Shown: positions 32,240 through 46,453, counted from the stretch's first letter. The stretch: DNA of 64,000 nt from JACKII01 sp965222315 (GCA_965222315.1 OZ244951.1:2976001-3040000), one strand, 5' to 3'. Numbers and translations: made by a program. Notes: generated from the sequence alone by a model not told the origin.

Positions 32240-33658
32240 ATGCAGAGTGTTCGCCGCGTCGTAGAATGGCTTTTGACGCTGTTTGGTGGAACGGTTGGCG
32301 GTATCTACCTGCTAATCTTGTATTTTATCGCTGTATATTCTGCGATTTTTTTACTCAGTGCGATCCAGGTCAGAGAGCATTTGCGGGACGAAGTCAAAAG
32401 TGAGATTATTGTTAGCTTCAAGAATGTTTTAGATCAAAAGCGGAATTTTGACGATAAGAAGCGACAGCTGGAAAATTCCGTTCTTGAGACGAATATAGAT
32501 CGTGAAATATATAGGTTCGAAGACCAAGTTTACTACTTAGCCCAAGACCTCATTGACGCAATTTCGACTAAAAAAGGCACGCCTATATATCAAGGGAATC
32601 CTTATGAATTTTTGTATACTGATGATTTCAAAAAACTAGAATCAGAGTGCACGGCGCGATTGAATCGTCCTCAAAACGAAATTTGCTCGCTGATCACAAA
32701 TTTGAATGAAACAAATAGGCACCTAACCGATTTATACTCACAGCAAAACAAGGAAAATGTGGAAAATCCCTTTGATGCCAGACAGGAACAATACAACAAA
32801 AAATTACAAACACTGATCAGCCGTCACCCTCTTATAAAACATCATGAAATATATGAATGGTTCCAGTATTTTGAGATGGATTTTTTATTAACAATTCCAT
32901 CGCCAATATTAATATTATTCCTGACCGTCGCTATGGGATTACTCGGCAGCGCTGTGACGATGACATGGTCCTATGTCCGGCGGGATGAAGGCCTAACTGT
33001 CCGACGGTTCGTCGTGTTGCCCTCGATAGGCATGATCAGTGCGTTCATCATCTTTATCTTCATCAATGCCGGACAAATGACACTGACGACCGACCCGGGC
33101 GGCAGCGACCTTAACGCTTTTGCCTTGTCATTCATCGGCATTATCTCCGGTCTTTTGTCGGAACGCGCCTATATCCGCATTTCCGATGTCGGCAACACGT
33201 TCTTCAAGGCGAAGGAAGGTCAGACCCGTTGGGCCATCGGTCTAGACGCAGCCATGAAATCCTCTGCACTTTCGCTCGAAGATCTGTCGAGTCACCTGGG
33301 GCTGGCCCAGTCGGAAGTCGCCCGTATTGTCGAACAAACAGCTCCGGCGACACAGTACCAGCAGCAATTGATCGCCGCGTTTGTCCGCCGCCCGGTCCGT
33401 GACATTTTTACGGACCTGCCGCCGGTAGAACGCAGTGATGGACTTGTGCCGGTGCCTGAACTGATCGGAAAAAGCGAGCCAGCCGCCGTCGCTGTTCTCG
33501 ATGCCGCGGGCCTTGCGTTAGGAGCGGTAGTATCCCGGCCTGCCCCCTCGGCGCCTGCCGGTACGATTTCAAGTCAATCGCCGGAGGCGGGCCAGCTGGT
33601 TAAGCCAAAAACGGCAATCGATATTACCATTTCCAGCGGCCGGGCGGAGACAGCCTAG
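32240..33658 (+). CDS. Membrane protein with C-terminal PASTA domain; N-terminal half AT-rich
   Basis: The 472-residue protein has a long hydrophobic segment at 11-42 and a Lys/Glu-rich, probably coiled-coil region to about 200. Three more hydrophobic segments follow at about 215-243, 258-277 and 291-307, then a soluble part. A PASTA-like domain closes it at about 402-467 (PVPELIGKSEPAAVAVLDAA, then SPEAGQLVKPKTAIDITIS). PASTA domains bind peptidoglycan fragments or serve as spacers, mostly in Gram-positive kinases and PBPs. DNA for the first two-thirds is markedly AT-rich (18 G/C in 60 bases at 32401-32460), while the last third matches the surroundings. The ATG at 32240 is preferred over the TTG at 32174. 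The function is unknown. Confidence 0.7.
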   Translation: MQSVRRVVEWLLTLFGGTVGGIYLLILYFIAVYSAIFLLSAIQVREHLRDEVKSEIIVSFKNVLDQKRNFDDKKRQLENSVLETNIDREIYRFEDQVYYLAQDLIDAISTKKGTPIYQGNPYEFLYTDDFKKLESECTARLNRPQNEICSLITNLNETNRHLTDLYSQQNKENVENPFDARQEQYNKKLQTLISRHPLIKHHEIYEWFQYFEMDFLLTIPSPILILFLTVAMGLLGSAVTMTWSYVRRDEGLTVRRFVVLPSIGMISAFIIFIFINAGQMTLTTDPGGSDLNAFALSFIGIISGLLSERAYIRISDVGNTFFKAKEGQTRWAIGLDAAMKSSALSLEDLSSHLGLAQSEVARIVEQTAPATQYQQQLIAAFVRRPVRDIFTDLPPVERSDGLVPVPELIGKSEPAAVAVLDAAGLALGAVVSRPAPSAPAGTISSQSPEAGQLVKPKTAIDITISSGRAETA

Positions 33659-33663
33659 CCGTA

Positions 33664-34128
33664 CTATTCAGATCCCTCGGATCGGCCTGGAAACAGCTCA
33701 TTACCCTCCACCCAGCGCACATCGCCGAAGCCGCCAACGAGCCGCGCCCGCTCTGTCCGGAACACGAAAATGCGGAAACCGCCCAAATCGGGGTCGGTGC
33801 TGGGATGTCGCGCCATAAACCGGGCGCGCAGGTCGGGATTCTCATCCGGCTCCAGCCGCCCCACCAAGCCGACACGCGGATGCGCCATAGGCTCCGCCTC
33901 ATGGCTCGCGATCTCAAACAGCAGGGAGGCCCGCGGGTCGCGTAACAAGTTATGCGTATGCTCGGCGATGGTGGCCAGGTAGACCACCGGTTCGCCACTC
34001 GACGCGTTCGCGGTAAGTACCAGGCTGGTATAGGGCTGGCCTTCCGGCAGCAGCGTCGCCAGGCTTGCAACAGCCCGCTCAACGATCACGCGGCGGGCCT
34101 TGGCCAACGCTTCGGCGCGGGGCGTCAT
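33664..34128 (-). CDS. Pyridoxamine-5'-phosphate-oxidase-fold protein (HugZ-like)
   Basis: The 154-residue split-barrel flavin/heme-binding-fold protein. Characteristic segments are ASLATLLPEGQPYTSLVL, VVYLATIAEHTHNLLRDPRASLLF and PRVGLVGRLEPDE with RFMARHPST and FRIFVFRTERARLVGGFG. These resemble the N-terminal domain of heme-utilisation HugZ proteins and general PNPOx-like proteins. The ATG at 34128 has AGGGGAT eight bases upstream; another in-frame ATG exists at 34146. It converges with the PASTA membrane gene (5 bases) and follows the TauD-like gene on the same strand. Ligand not assignable. Confidence 0.72.
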   Translation of the reverse strand: MTPRAEALAKARRVIVERAVASLATLLPEGQPYTSLVLTANASSGEPVVYLATIAEHTHNLLRDPRASLLFEIASHEAEPMAHPRVGLVGRLEPDENPDLRARFMARHPSTDPDLGGFRIFVFRTERARLVGGFGDVRWVEGNELFPGRSEGSE

Positions 34129-34161
34129 CGCCGATCCCCTGACCATTTGAATTGCATCACC

Positions 34162-34899
34162 CTACTCCCATTCCCCAAAGATGCCGCGCGTTTCCAGCAA
34201 TGGCGCAGCGCCCGGCACGGCTATCGCGGGCATGACCTCATCCCGGCCGCTCATCCACCGGCACAGAACGGCGCGGGGATCGATGGCCAACACGTCCCCC
34301 GGCTGCCACTCCAGCGTGCACCGGAAACGATCCTGCAACACATACTCCGATAGTGCGTCGGCGCCAGGGAACCCTGTCTCGGTCAACGGCGGCGGGTATA
34401 AACACACCTCACCACTCAACGGATGCCGATGCAGCACCGGATGCGCCGGCCCGCCAGCACAATGGGGCGCCCGCGCGCCAGCGATCTGCGCGAGGAAATC
34501 GGGGTCTTCCATCCGCATGGCGTCAGCGGCCGCCTCCATCCCAGCCAGCATGAGCCCTGGGGCGGCATCGTCGGCAGCGTACACCAGCGCTTGGGGCGGC
34601 ACAGCCAATGCCGAACCGGGCATAGACCAAACGCCAGTCACCGTTGCCGGTCCTGAAGCGGTGTCGCTTTCCGGCACCGGTCCCTTGCCGAGGACAGCGG
34701 CCAGTTTCCGGCCTGCCTCCGCCGGCAAGGACTGCGCCCGGAACAACAGCGCCCCGCCCAATTGCCAGAGGTCTTCGATCATCGCCGCAGCGCCAGCATC
34801 CAGGCGCAACAGATCGACGCCGTCGATCCACAGACCGACGGCAGGCGAGAGCGGTTCAACGCGAATCGCAGGGGTTTCGGCAGGCGCATCGGCGGCCAT
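34162..34899 (-). CDS. TauD/TfdA-fold protein lacking the iron ligands
   Basis: The 245-residue protein follows the TauD/TfdA pattern from end to end: VEPLSPAVGLWIDGVDLLRL at 14-33, LWQLGGALLFRAQSLPA at 44-60, PAHPVLHRHPLSGEVCLYP at 151-169 and WQPGDVLAIDPRAVLCRW at 198-215. The positions that should carry the Fe(II) ligands are changed: the HxD site reads WSMPG (91-95) and the distal histidine of VLHR is C213 in VLCR. It is also about 50 residues shorter than active members. The frame is intact, so it looks like a retained non-catalytic homologue, not a decaying gene (inference). It is the gene just downstream of rpoD on the same strand, 15 bases away. Confidence 0.6.
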   Translation of the reverse strand: MAADAPAETPAIRVEPLSPAVGLWIDGVDLLRLDAGAAAMIEDLWQLGGALLFRAQSLPAEAGRKLAAVLGKGPVPESDTASGPATVTGVWSMPGSALAVPPQALVYAADDAAPGLMLAGMEAAADAMRMEDPDFLAQIAGARAPHCAGGPAHPVLHRHPLSGEVCLYPPPLTETGFPGADALSEYVLQDRFRCTLEWQPGDVLAIDPRAVLCRWMSGRDEVMPAIAVPGAAPLLETRGIFGEWE

Positions 34900-34914
34900 A
34901 GGACCGCGGCCCGT

Positions 34915-37053
<2,139 letters not shown>

Positions 37054-37107
37054 AGACTGTGTCCCGCCATCACTTTGTCTTCATTACATTACATTACAAA
37101 CAACCCG

Positions 37108-38949
37108 TCAAAGCCCTGACGGGGTGCGTATCCGCTCCGCCGCCACACTGGCTTCCAACCGGTCGAGCGTTTCCGGCGCATCCTCCAGGGATTGGACCTG
37201 TCGGGCAATGTCCGCACGTACCGTATCGCGTTCGAGTGCCTCAATCAGTCCGGATACTGCATTCTGCGCGATGGTCAACTCATCGTGTCCTTCACTCAAA
37301 ATACCGTTCATCACTGCCCTTGCGCTAACGCATGCGGCCTTCACTTCCCGCTCAACAGCGACGTCTTCTTCCGTCGGACGCCCGATTGCCGTTCGTGTTA
37401 CCTGTGCAGTCAGGGACTGAACGTCAAGGTTATTCGATGCGACCCCTACGCTTATGATCCTATTCCGCAGTGTGTCAAGCGCACCATCCGCCAGTTCCAG
37501 CACCGCAACGCGCTCGCCCACTTCGTCGATCAAGGCCGGCTGTAACAGCAGCAGGCCGAGCAGCGCACGCTCCCGTTGTCCCTGCAGGCGGCCGCGGCTT
37601 GCCCGCTGGCGCACGCCAGGCAGCGTCCGCTCCTCCGGTTTTCGACCGGTATTCCGCCGGTACTGGCCAGTTCCACCGCCCGCCGGAGCGGAAAAGGCAG
37701 CGCGCAACCGCTCTCGGAACGACTGCTCGTAATAGCCCCTGACCGTCTCGTCACCGATCAGACGGACCCGGGCCAAAACCGCGCGGTGGAAGGCCGCACG
37801 ACGCTCCGGCGTGGTCGGTGTATTGCGGTCCCACTCGGCCTGCCAGATCACCGCCTCCAGCGAATCGGCGGTCCCGCTTAGCGAATCGATGGCCTCTGGT
37901 CCGGCCTTCCGCACCAGGGTGTCGGGATCTTCGCCAGAGGGCAGCATGGCAAAACGCAGTGAGCGACCCGGCTGCAAAATCGGCAATGCACGCTCCGCCG
38001 TCCGGATCGCCGCCGCCCGGCCTGCCCGGTCCCCGTCCAGGCAAAGCACCGGCTCCGCCGACAGCGTCCACAGCAGCTTTATCTGGTCCTCGCCAACGGC
38101 AGTGCCGAGCGGCGCTACCGCCTCTGCGATCCCTGCCTGCGCGAGCGCGATCACGTCCATATATCCTTCCACCACCAGGATGCGGTCGTTCTTGTGCGCG
38201 GCCTCCCGCGCCTGCGCCAGACCATACAGCACGCTGCCTTTATGAAAGGCTTGGGTTTCCGGCGAGTTAAGATATTTCGGCTGGCCTCCTCCCAGCACCC
38301 GCCCGCCGAAAGCCAGGACATACCCCTGGCGGTCGGTGATGGGGAACATGACCCGGTCGCGGAAATAGTCGGTGACGCGCTCGTCGTCCCGCCGCTTCAG
38401 CACCCCTGCGGCAACCAATTGCTCCTCGCTGACTCCATCGCGCGCCAGCCCGGCTGCGATGCTGCCATAGGGCGATGGCGCATAGCCCAGGCGGAACCGG
38501 CGGATGGTGGCGTCATCGACACCCCGCCGGTACAGGTAGTCCAGCGCCTCCCGTCCGGCCGGCATCCGAAGCTGGCTTTCATAGTAGGCGGCGGCCAGTT
38601 CCAGCGTCTCCCGCAGGCCCTTGGTCACCTTGCGGCGCTCTTCAGCTTCGGGCCCATCCGACGGCACGTCCATGCCCGCCATGCTGGCGACAGACTCCAC
38701 GGCCTCCCGGAAGCTCTGGCCCGTCACATCCATCAGAAACGTAAAGACATCGCCGTGTTTGCCGGACGAGAAACAGTGGTAGAAGCGCTTTTCGTCGTTC
38801 ACGAAAAAAGACGGCGTCTTTTCCTTGTTGAACGGGCTGAGCCCGGCCCATTCCCGCCCCTGTTTGCGTAATTGCACGTGCCGCCGGACAACATCCGACA
38901 CCGGCACACGATTGCGCAAGTCTTCCAGAAATTCGGGCGGTATAGCCAT
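37108..38949 (-). CDS. dnaG: DNA primase
   Basis: The 613-residue primase makes RNA primers at replication forks. The N-terminal domain (1-100) has the fold of the zinc-binding domain, but the ligand positions read S38, N41, C59 and S62 (SPFNKEKTPSF; YHCFSSGKHG), so zinc is probably not bound. I recall this form as usual in Alphaproteobacteria. The catalytic TOPRIM core includes VEGYMDVIAL and the LCLDGDRAGRAAA acidic motif. The C-terminal part interacts with DnaB helicase. It precedes rpoD and follows yqeY by 17 bases. Confidence 0.97.
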   Translation of the reverse strand: MAIPPEFLEDLRNRVPVSDVVRRHVQLRKQGREWAGLSPFNKEKTPSFFVNDEKRFYHCFSSGKHGDVFTFLMDVTGQSFREAVESVASMAGMDVPSDGPEAEERRKVTKGLRETLELAAAYYESQLRMPAGREALDYLYRRGVDDATIRRFRLGYAPSPYGSIAAGLARDGVSEEQLVAAGVLKRRDDERVTDYFRDRVMFPITDRQGYVLAFGGRVLGGGQPKYLNSPETQAFHKGSVLYGLAQAREAAHKNDRILVVEGYMDVIALAQAGIAEAVAPLGTAVGEDQIKLLWTLSAEPVLCLDGDRAGRAAAIRTAERALPILQPGRSLRFAMLPSGEDPDTLVRKAGPEAIDSLSGTADSLEAVIWQAEWDRNTPTTPERRAAFHRAVLARVRLIGDETVRGYYEQSFRERLRAAFSAPAGGGTGQYRRNTGRKPEERTLPGVRQRASRGRLQGQRERALLGLLLLQPALIDEVGERVAVLELADGALDTLRNRIISVGVASNNLDVQSLTAQVTRTAIGRPTEEDVAVEREVKAACVSARAVMNGILSEGHDELTIAQNAVSGLIEALERDTVRADIARQVQSLEDAPETLDRLEASVAAERIRTPSGL

Positions 38950-38966
38950 GCAGCTTTGACCGGTTC

Positions 38967-39425
38967 CTATCCCATCAGCCGGGTTTTGGCGATGCCGCTG
39001 GCCTTGCCGAAATCCATCTGCCCGGCATAGCGCCCGCGCAATTCACCCATCAGCCGTCCCATGTCCTTGACCGAAGCTGCGCCGATTTCGTCGATGACCT
39101 TGTCGACCTCAGCCTTGATCTCCGCCTCAGAGAATTGCTGCGGTAGGAAGCGGTTGATGATGTCGATTTCGCTCTGCTCCCGCGCCGCGAGCTCGACCCT
39201 GCCGCCTTCCTCGTACATCTTAATCGATTCCTGCCGCTGCTTGATCATCTTTTGCAGCAGTTGCAGGATTTCCTCGTCGCTCACCCCATCGGGTTTACCG
39301 TCGCCGCGGGCAGCAATATCTCGGTCTTTCAGGGCCGCCAGGATTAGTCGGACAGTTGAAACAGCCGGCGCGTCCTTGGCCCGCATGGCGTCTTTCAGCG
39401 ATTGACTGAGCTCGGTCCGCAGCAT
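38967..39425 (-). CDS. yqeY: GatB/YqeY domain-containing protein
   Basis: The 152-residue protein is a free-standing YqeY, the helical domain also found at the C terminus of GatB in the amidotransferase that makes Gln-tRNA. Typical parts are LKDAMRAKD, LRLILAALKDR-like (here VRLILAALKDRDI), LLQKMIKQRQESIKMYEEGGR, FLPQQFSEAEI and DMGRLMGELRGRYAGQMDFGKAS. It may influence tRNA amidation, but the free form has no settled function. First gene of the yqeY-dnaG-rpoD run and divergent from carA. Confidence 0.92.
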   Translation of the reverse strand: MLRTELSQSLKDAMRAKDAPAVSTVRLILAALKDRDIAARGDGKPDGVSDEEILQLLQKMIKQRQESIKMYEEGGRVELAAREQSEIDIINRFLPQQFSEAEIKAEVDKVIDEIGAASVKDMGRLMGELRGRYAGQMDFGKASGIAKTRLMG

Positions 39426-39721
39426 GGGATTTGTCCCTTAGCGATTTCATCATGACACTATAAACAAAGTTCTCCGAACGGAAAACTCGCCTAGTGACGA
39501 TGTCGCATCACCTGTTAAGTTGTTGACTTAGCGCATTTTTCTTAGCGACGTGATCCTTGACGAAACCACCGCTGTCGCCTAATCATACCGCCCTAGTGTG
39601 AGGACGTCCGCCGCTCTGATAGGGAGGTCCGGGTACCTCGTCAAGAACAGCGAAATCATGCTTGCAATCGACGGTCTGGATAAATTCTCTATCCGGAACG
39701 CGCAGCTTCACGGCAGGTTAC
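39426..39721. other. Divergent regulatory region between yqeY and carA
   Basis: This 296-base gap holds no gene that I can support. CTTAGCG occurs three times (about 39436, 39527 and 39541) and a TAAGT/ACTTA inverted pair surrounds 39515-39529, which could be operators. A candidate promoter towards carA lies at 39557-39585. Carbamoyl-phosphate genes are often regulated by arginine and pyrimidines, but no known operator was recognised. Confidence 0.45.
39557..39585 (+). promoter_or_regulatory. Candidate carA promoter
   Basis: TTGACG (39557-39562) and TAATCA (39580-39585) are separated by 17 bases, the standard sigma-70 spacing. The -35 matches the consensus well and the -10 weakly. It lies about 135 bases upstream of the carA start. 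Confidence 0.35.
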
Positions 39722-40912
39722 ATGTCCACCAACTCACCGATCATGCCTGCGGGCAGCGGGCCCATGCCCACGCCGCCCGGTGCTAATGCTGCGCTCATTC
39801 TGAGCGACGGCTCCATATTTTGGGGAAAAGGACTGGGCGCAACCGGGCAGGCTGTTGGCGAAATTTGCTTCAACACGTCGATGTCCGGCTATCAGGAAAT
39901 TCTGACAGACCCCTCTTTCGCCGGTCAGATCATCACCTTCACATTCCCGCATATTGGAAATGTCGGCGCCAATGCTGAAGACGTGGAGACCGGAACGGCA
40001 GCGGCGCGCGGTTGCATCCTGCGCATGGACATCACGGACCCGTCCAATTTCCGCGCGGCGGAGCATCTGAATGTCTGGCTCGCCAAAAACAATCTCGTCG
40101 GCATCGCAGGCGTGGACACCCGCCGCCTGACCCGCCGCATCCGCGACGGCGGCGCGCCGAACGGTGTGGTGGTCCATGTCCCCAACGGCGCGGTTCCGGT
40201 GGAGAGTGCTCTGTCCGTGGCTAAAGCATGGCCAGGCCTGGAAGGCATGGACCTCGCCAAAGACGTTTCGTGCCGCCAAACCTACTCTTGGGCCGAAACC
40301 CCTTGGGCGCTGGGTGCCGGCTACGGCACGCTTCAGCAGCCGCGGCACCGAGTTGTTGCGGTCGACTATGGCGCCAAGCGCAACATCCTCCGTCGGCTTG
40401 CCGGTGAGGGATGCGACGTGACGGTCGTCCCCGCCACCGCTTCGGCCGACGACATATTCCAGCATGACCCCGACGGCGTGTTTCTGGCGAATGGTCCCGG
40501 CGACCCGGCCGCCACTGGCGAGTATGCCGTGCCGGTTCTGAAAAAGGTTCTGGAGCGCAACCTGCCGGTATTCGGCATCTGCCTCGGCCATCAAATGCTG
40601 GCGCTGGCCATGGGCGCCAAAACCCACAAGATGGCCATCGGTCACCGCGGCGCGAACCATCCGGTAAAAGACCTCGCCACCGGCAAGGTGGAAATCACCA
40701 GCCAGAATCATGGCTTCGTCGTGGACCAGGCCTCGCTGCCCGACGGCGTCAACGCTACGCATGTCTCGCTGTTCGACGGCTCGCTGGAAGGCTTGGCGCT
40801 CGAGGGCAAACCGGTCTTCTCGGTGCAGTATCACCCGGAAGCCTCGCCCGGCCCTCACGACAGCCATTATCTCTTTACCCGTTTCGTCAAGGCAATGGAT
40901 CAGGCCCGGTAG
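39722..40912 (+). CDS. carA: Carbamoyl-phosphate synthase small subunit
   Basis: The 396-residue glutaminase subunit provides ammonia for carbamoyl phosphate, the precursor of arginine and pyrimidines. The N-terminal CarA-specific domain has LILSDGSIFWGKGLG, GEICFNTSMSGYQEILTDPSF and GVDTRRLTRRIRDGG. The class I amidotransferase domain has the catalytic Cys in FGICLGHQMLAL and His/Glu in SVQYHPEASPGPHDSH. ATG at 39722 was chosen; an earlier in-frame ATG at 39662 gives an unconserved extension. Only five bases separate it from carB. Confidence 0.96.
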   Translation: MSTNSPIMPAGSGPMPTPPGANAALILSDGSIFWGKGLGATGQAVGEICFNTSMSGYQEILTDPSFAGQIITFTFPHIGNVGANAEDVETGTAAARGCILRMDITDPSNFRAAEHLNVWLAKNNLVGIAGVDTRRLTRRIRDGGAPNGVVVHVPNGAVPVESALSVAKAWPGLEGMDLAKDVSCRQTYSWAETPWALGAGYGTLQQPRHRVVAVDYGAKRNILRRLAGEGCDVTVVPATASADDIFQHDPDGVFLANGPGDPAATGEYAVPVLKKVLERNLPVFGICLGHQMLALAMGAKTHKMAIGHRGANHPVKDLATGKVEITSQNHGFVVDQASLPDGVNATHVSLFDGSLEGLALEGKPVFSVQYHPEASPGPHDSHYLFTRFVKAMDQAR

Positions 40913-40917
40913 CGCAC

Positions 40918-44172
<3,255 letters not shown>

Positions 44173-44341
44173 GAGGCCCAGGTTCATTACCCGGCAGGCA
44201 AGCCGCCGTATTGCCGTTATATGACAAAAGCGTTGCCGAGTTTCGCCGACAGGCTACGATTGCCGGCAACAAGGAAGCGCAATTGCTCCGCCGGACGAAT
44301 GTCTGGGCATGAACAGAATTTTTGTGATGAAATGCGAGGCT

Positions 44342-44360
44342 TAGACGCTGGAAGCGTCTA
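44342..44360 (+). promoter_or_regulatory. Perfect hairpin in the greA 5' leader
   Basis: TAGACGCT (44342-44349) and AGCGTCTA (44353-44360) form a perfect eight-pair stem with a three-base loop. TCCCTCGTTTT follows and then the greA ribosome site GGAGG (44372-44376). The hairpin plus T-rich tail resembles a weak intrinsic terminator or attenuator just before greA. Confidence 0.5.
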
Positions 44361-44383
44361 TCCCTCGTTTTGGAGGTTTTACG

Positions 44384-44860
44384 ATGGACAAGGTTCCGAT
44401 GACACCCGCGGGCCATCAGCGGCTTGAGGAAGAATTGCGCCGGCTGAAGGCGGACGACCGCCCGGCCATCATCCGCGCGATTGCCGAAGCGCGCGCGCAT
44501 GGCGACCTGTCGGAAAATGCCGAATACCACGCCGCGAAAGACAAACAAGCCTTTATCGAAGGCCGCATCGCGGAGCTGGAAGACAAGACCAGCCGCGCCG
44601 AGATCATCGACCCGGCCAACATGTCCGGCACTGCGTCTGTTAAGTTCGGGGCGACCGTCGTCGTCATCGACGAGGAGTCGGAGGAGGAGTCCCAGTTCCA
44701 GATTGTCGGCGCGGACGAGTCCGATATCGACAATGGCCGCATCTCCGTCACCTCCCCCATGGCGCGCGCGCTGATTGGCAAGGAAGCAGGCGATCAGATC
44801 GAAGTGCTGGCCCCGTCGGGTTCGCGCTTCTACGAAGTTGCGTCTGTCGAGTACCGGTAG
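44384..44860 (+). CDS. greA: Transcription elongation factor GreA
   Basis: The 158-residue protein rescues backtracked RNA polymerase by stimulating transcript cleavage. The N-terminal coiled coil carries MTPAGHQRLEEELRRLK and the acidic tip sequence ARAHGDLSENAEYHAAKD, with D and E residues that reach the active centre. The C-terminal FKBP-like domain has SVKFGATVVVIDEESEEE and SPMARALIGKEAGDQIEV. GGAGG lies seven bases before the ATG. It is 211 bases after carB, an order conserved in Alphaproteobacteria. Confidence 0.97.
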   Translation: MDKVPMTPAGHQRLEEELRRLKADDRPAIIRAIAEARAHGDLSENAEYHAAKDKQAFIEGRIAELEDKTSRAEIIDPANMSGTASVKFGATVVVIDEESEEESQFQIVGADESDIDNGRISVTSPMARALIGKEAGDQIEVLAPSGSRFYEVASVEYR

Positions 44861-44866
44861 GCCGCC

Positions 44867-45241
44867 ATGCCAGCCTATGACGGCGGCTGCCATTGCGGCA
44901 CGGTCCGGTTCTCCCTCACCAAACCCGCAGCGGTGACCCAAGCGATTGCCTGCAATTGCTCGCTCTGCCGCAAGAAGGGCATCCTGCTCGTACCTGCCGA
45001 AGTGGACGAGATTACGGTTACGGCCGGGGAGGCCGACCTGACCAATTATCAGTTCGGCACCAAGACGGCCTCCCACTGGTTTTGCCGTCATTGCGGCATT
45101 CACGTGATGACCCGGCCACGCTCGGCCCCCCATCGGCGGAGCGTGAATGCCCGTTGCTTCGATGATTTTGTGGCCATGGAGCCTGGCCTGACGGTAATAC
45201 CCTTCGATGGCGTGAACCATCCCAAGGACCAGCAGGCCTGA
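44867..45241 (+). CDS. GFA-family (CENP-V/GFA domain) zinc-binding protein
   Basis: The 124-residue protein has the GFA-domain cysteine pattern: CHCGTVRF (C8, C10), ACNCSLCRKKG (about C29, C31, C34) and WFCRHCGIH. The fold binds one or two zinc ions. The name derives from glutathione-dependent formaldehyde activation, but most members have no proven activity. It follows greA by six bases, so it is probably cotranscribed. The N terminus MPAYDGGCHCG is the expected start. Confidence 0.87.
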   Translation: MPAYDGGCHCGTVRFSLTKPAAVTQAIACNCSLCRKKGILLVPAEVDEITVTAGEADLTNYQFGTKTASHWFCRHCGIHVMTRPRSAPHRRSVNARCFDDFVAMEPGLTVIPFDGVNHPKDQQA

Positions 45242-45332
45242 GCCGAGGCGCTGCCCTATTTGACCGGTTGCGCTCCGGCGCACCATCGGCACGGTGCGCC
45301 AGTACTATTCTTGTGAGTGAGGCTAGCCAAAC

Positions 45333-46343
45333 ATGACCGTCCACCAAACAGACGTCGCCGTCATCGGCGCTGGCCCGGTCGGCCTGTTCGCCATCTTCGA
45401 ACTCGGCATGGTCGGCCTGAAATGCCACGTTCTCGATGCCCTGGAAGCTGTGGGCGGCCAATGCGTGGCGCTCTACCCGGAAAAGCCGATCTACGACATT
45501 CCGGGCTACCCCAGCATCGACGCCCAGGAACTCATCGGCAAGCTGGCCGACCAGGCTGCGCCCTTCGATCCCGTCTACCATCTCGGCGCCCCGGTAACGC
45601 GGCTGGAGGAACGCCCGGACGGCCGCTTTCTGCTGGAGAATGCCGCCGGCGTGCAGGTGGACGCCAGCGCAATCATCGTTGCCGCCGGTGTTGGCGCATT
45701 CGGCCCTAACCGCCCGCCGCTCGACGGTATCGAGAAGTACGAGGGCACCAGCATTTTCTACTTGGTCGAACGGCGCGAAGCCTTCCGCGGCAAGCGTGTC
45801 GTGATCGGCGGCGGCGGGGATTCCGCGGTGGACTGGGCGATCTCCCTCAGCGAGCTGGCCGCCTCCGTCTCCATCGTCCACCGCCGGGACAAGTTCCGGG
45901 CCGCGCCGGAAAGCGAGCGCCGCCTGCGTGAACTGGCGGCGTCAGGAAAAATCGACCTCGTTGTCCCCTACCAGCTTCATGGCTTGGAAGGCGGCGACAC
46001 GCTCGAAGCCGTCATTGTGCGCACGCTAAAGGGCGAGGAACGGCGGCTGGAGGCAGACGTGCTCCTGCCCTTCTTTGGCCTTTCCATGGACCTCGGCCCC
46101 ATTGCGGAATGGGGCATGGCGCTGGAGCAAAAGCATGTCGCCATCAATATGGAAACCTGCGAAACCTCCCGCCCCGGCCTCTACGCCATCGGCGATATCG
46201 CCACCTATCCCAGCAAGCTCAAATTGATCCTGACCGGCTTCAGCGAGGCCGCCATGGCTGCCCACGCCATCTTCAAGCGCTTGCGGCCCGACGAAATCCT
46301 TCGCTTCGAGTATTCCACGACCAAGGGCGTGCCGGGCACTTAA
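45333..46343 (+). CDS. Ferredoxin-NADP reductase, thioredoxin-reductase-like type
   Basis: The 336-residue FAD protein resembles YumC-type ferredoxin/flavodoxin-NADP reductases. The FAD-binding VAVIGAGPVGLFAIFELG at the N terminus, GGQCVALYPEKPIYDIPGYP, NAD(P)-binding VVIGGGGDSAVDWAISL and the FAD-contacting LYAIGDIATYPSKLKLI are visible. The redox-active CxxC of thioredoxin reductase is absent, as expected for this group. It moves electrons between NADPH and ferredoxin. It lies 91 bases downstream of the GFA gene. Confidence 0.9.
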   Translation: MTVHQTDVAVIGAGPVGLFAIFELGMVGLKCHVLDALEAVGGQCVALYPEKPIYDIPGYPSIDAQELIGKLADQAAPFDPVYHLGAPVTRLEERPDGRFLLENAAGVQVDASAIIVAAGVGAFGPNRPPLDGIEKYEGTSIFYLVERREAFRGKRVVIGGGGDSAVDWAISLSELAASVSIVHRRDKFRAAPESERRLRELAASGKIDLVVPYQLHGLEGGDTLEAVIVRTLKGEERRLEADVLLPFFGLSMDLGPIAEWGMALEQKHVAINMETCETSRPGLYAIGDIATYPSKLKLILTGFSEAAMAAHAIFKRLRPDEILRFEYSTTKGVPGT

Positions 46344-46453
46344 GCCCGCGGCTCCCGCCAGTGCGGCCGGTACGCCTATAGCCATTCCGCGCCCAGCGTC
46401 TTAGTCTTGCCGACAGCACATTTCAGCTAACCGAAAAACACCAAGGAACGTCC

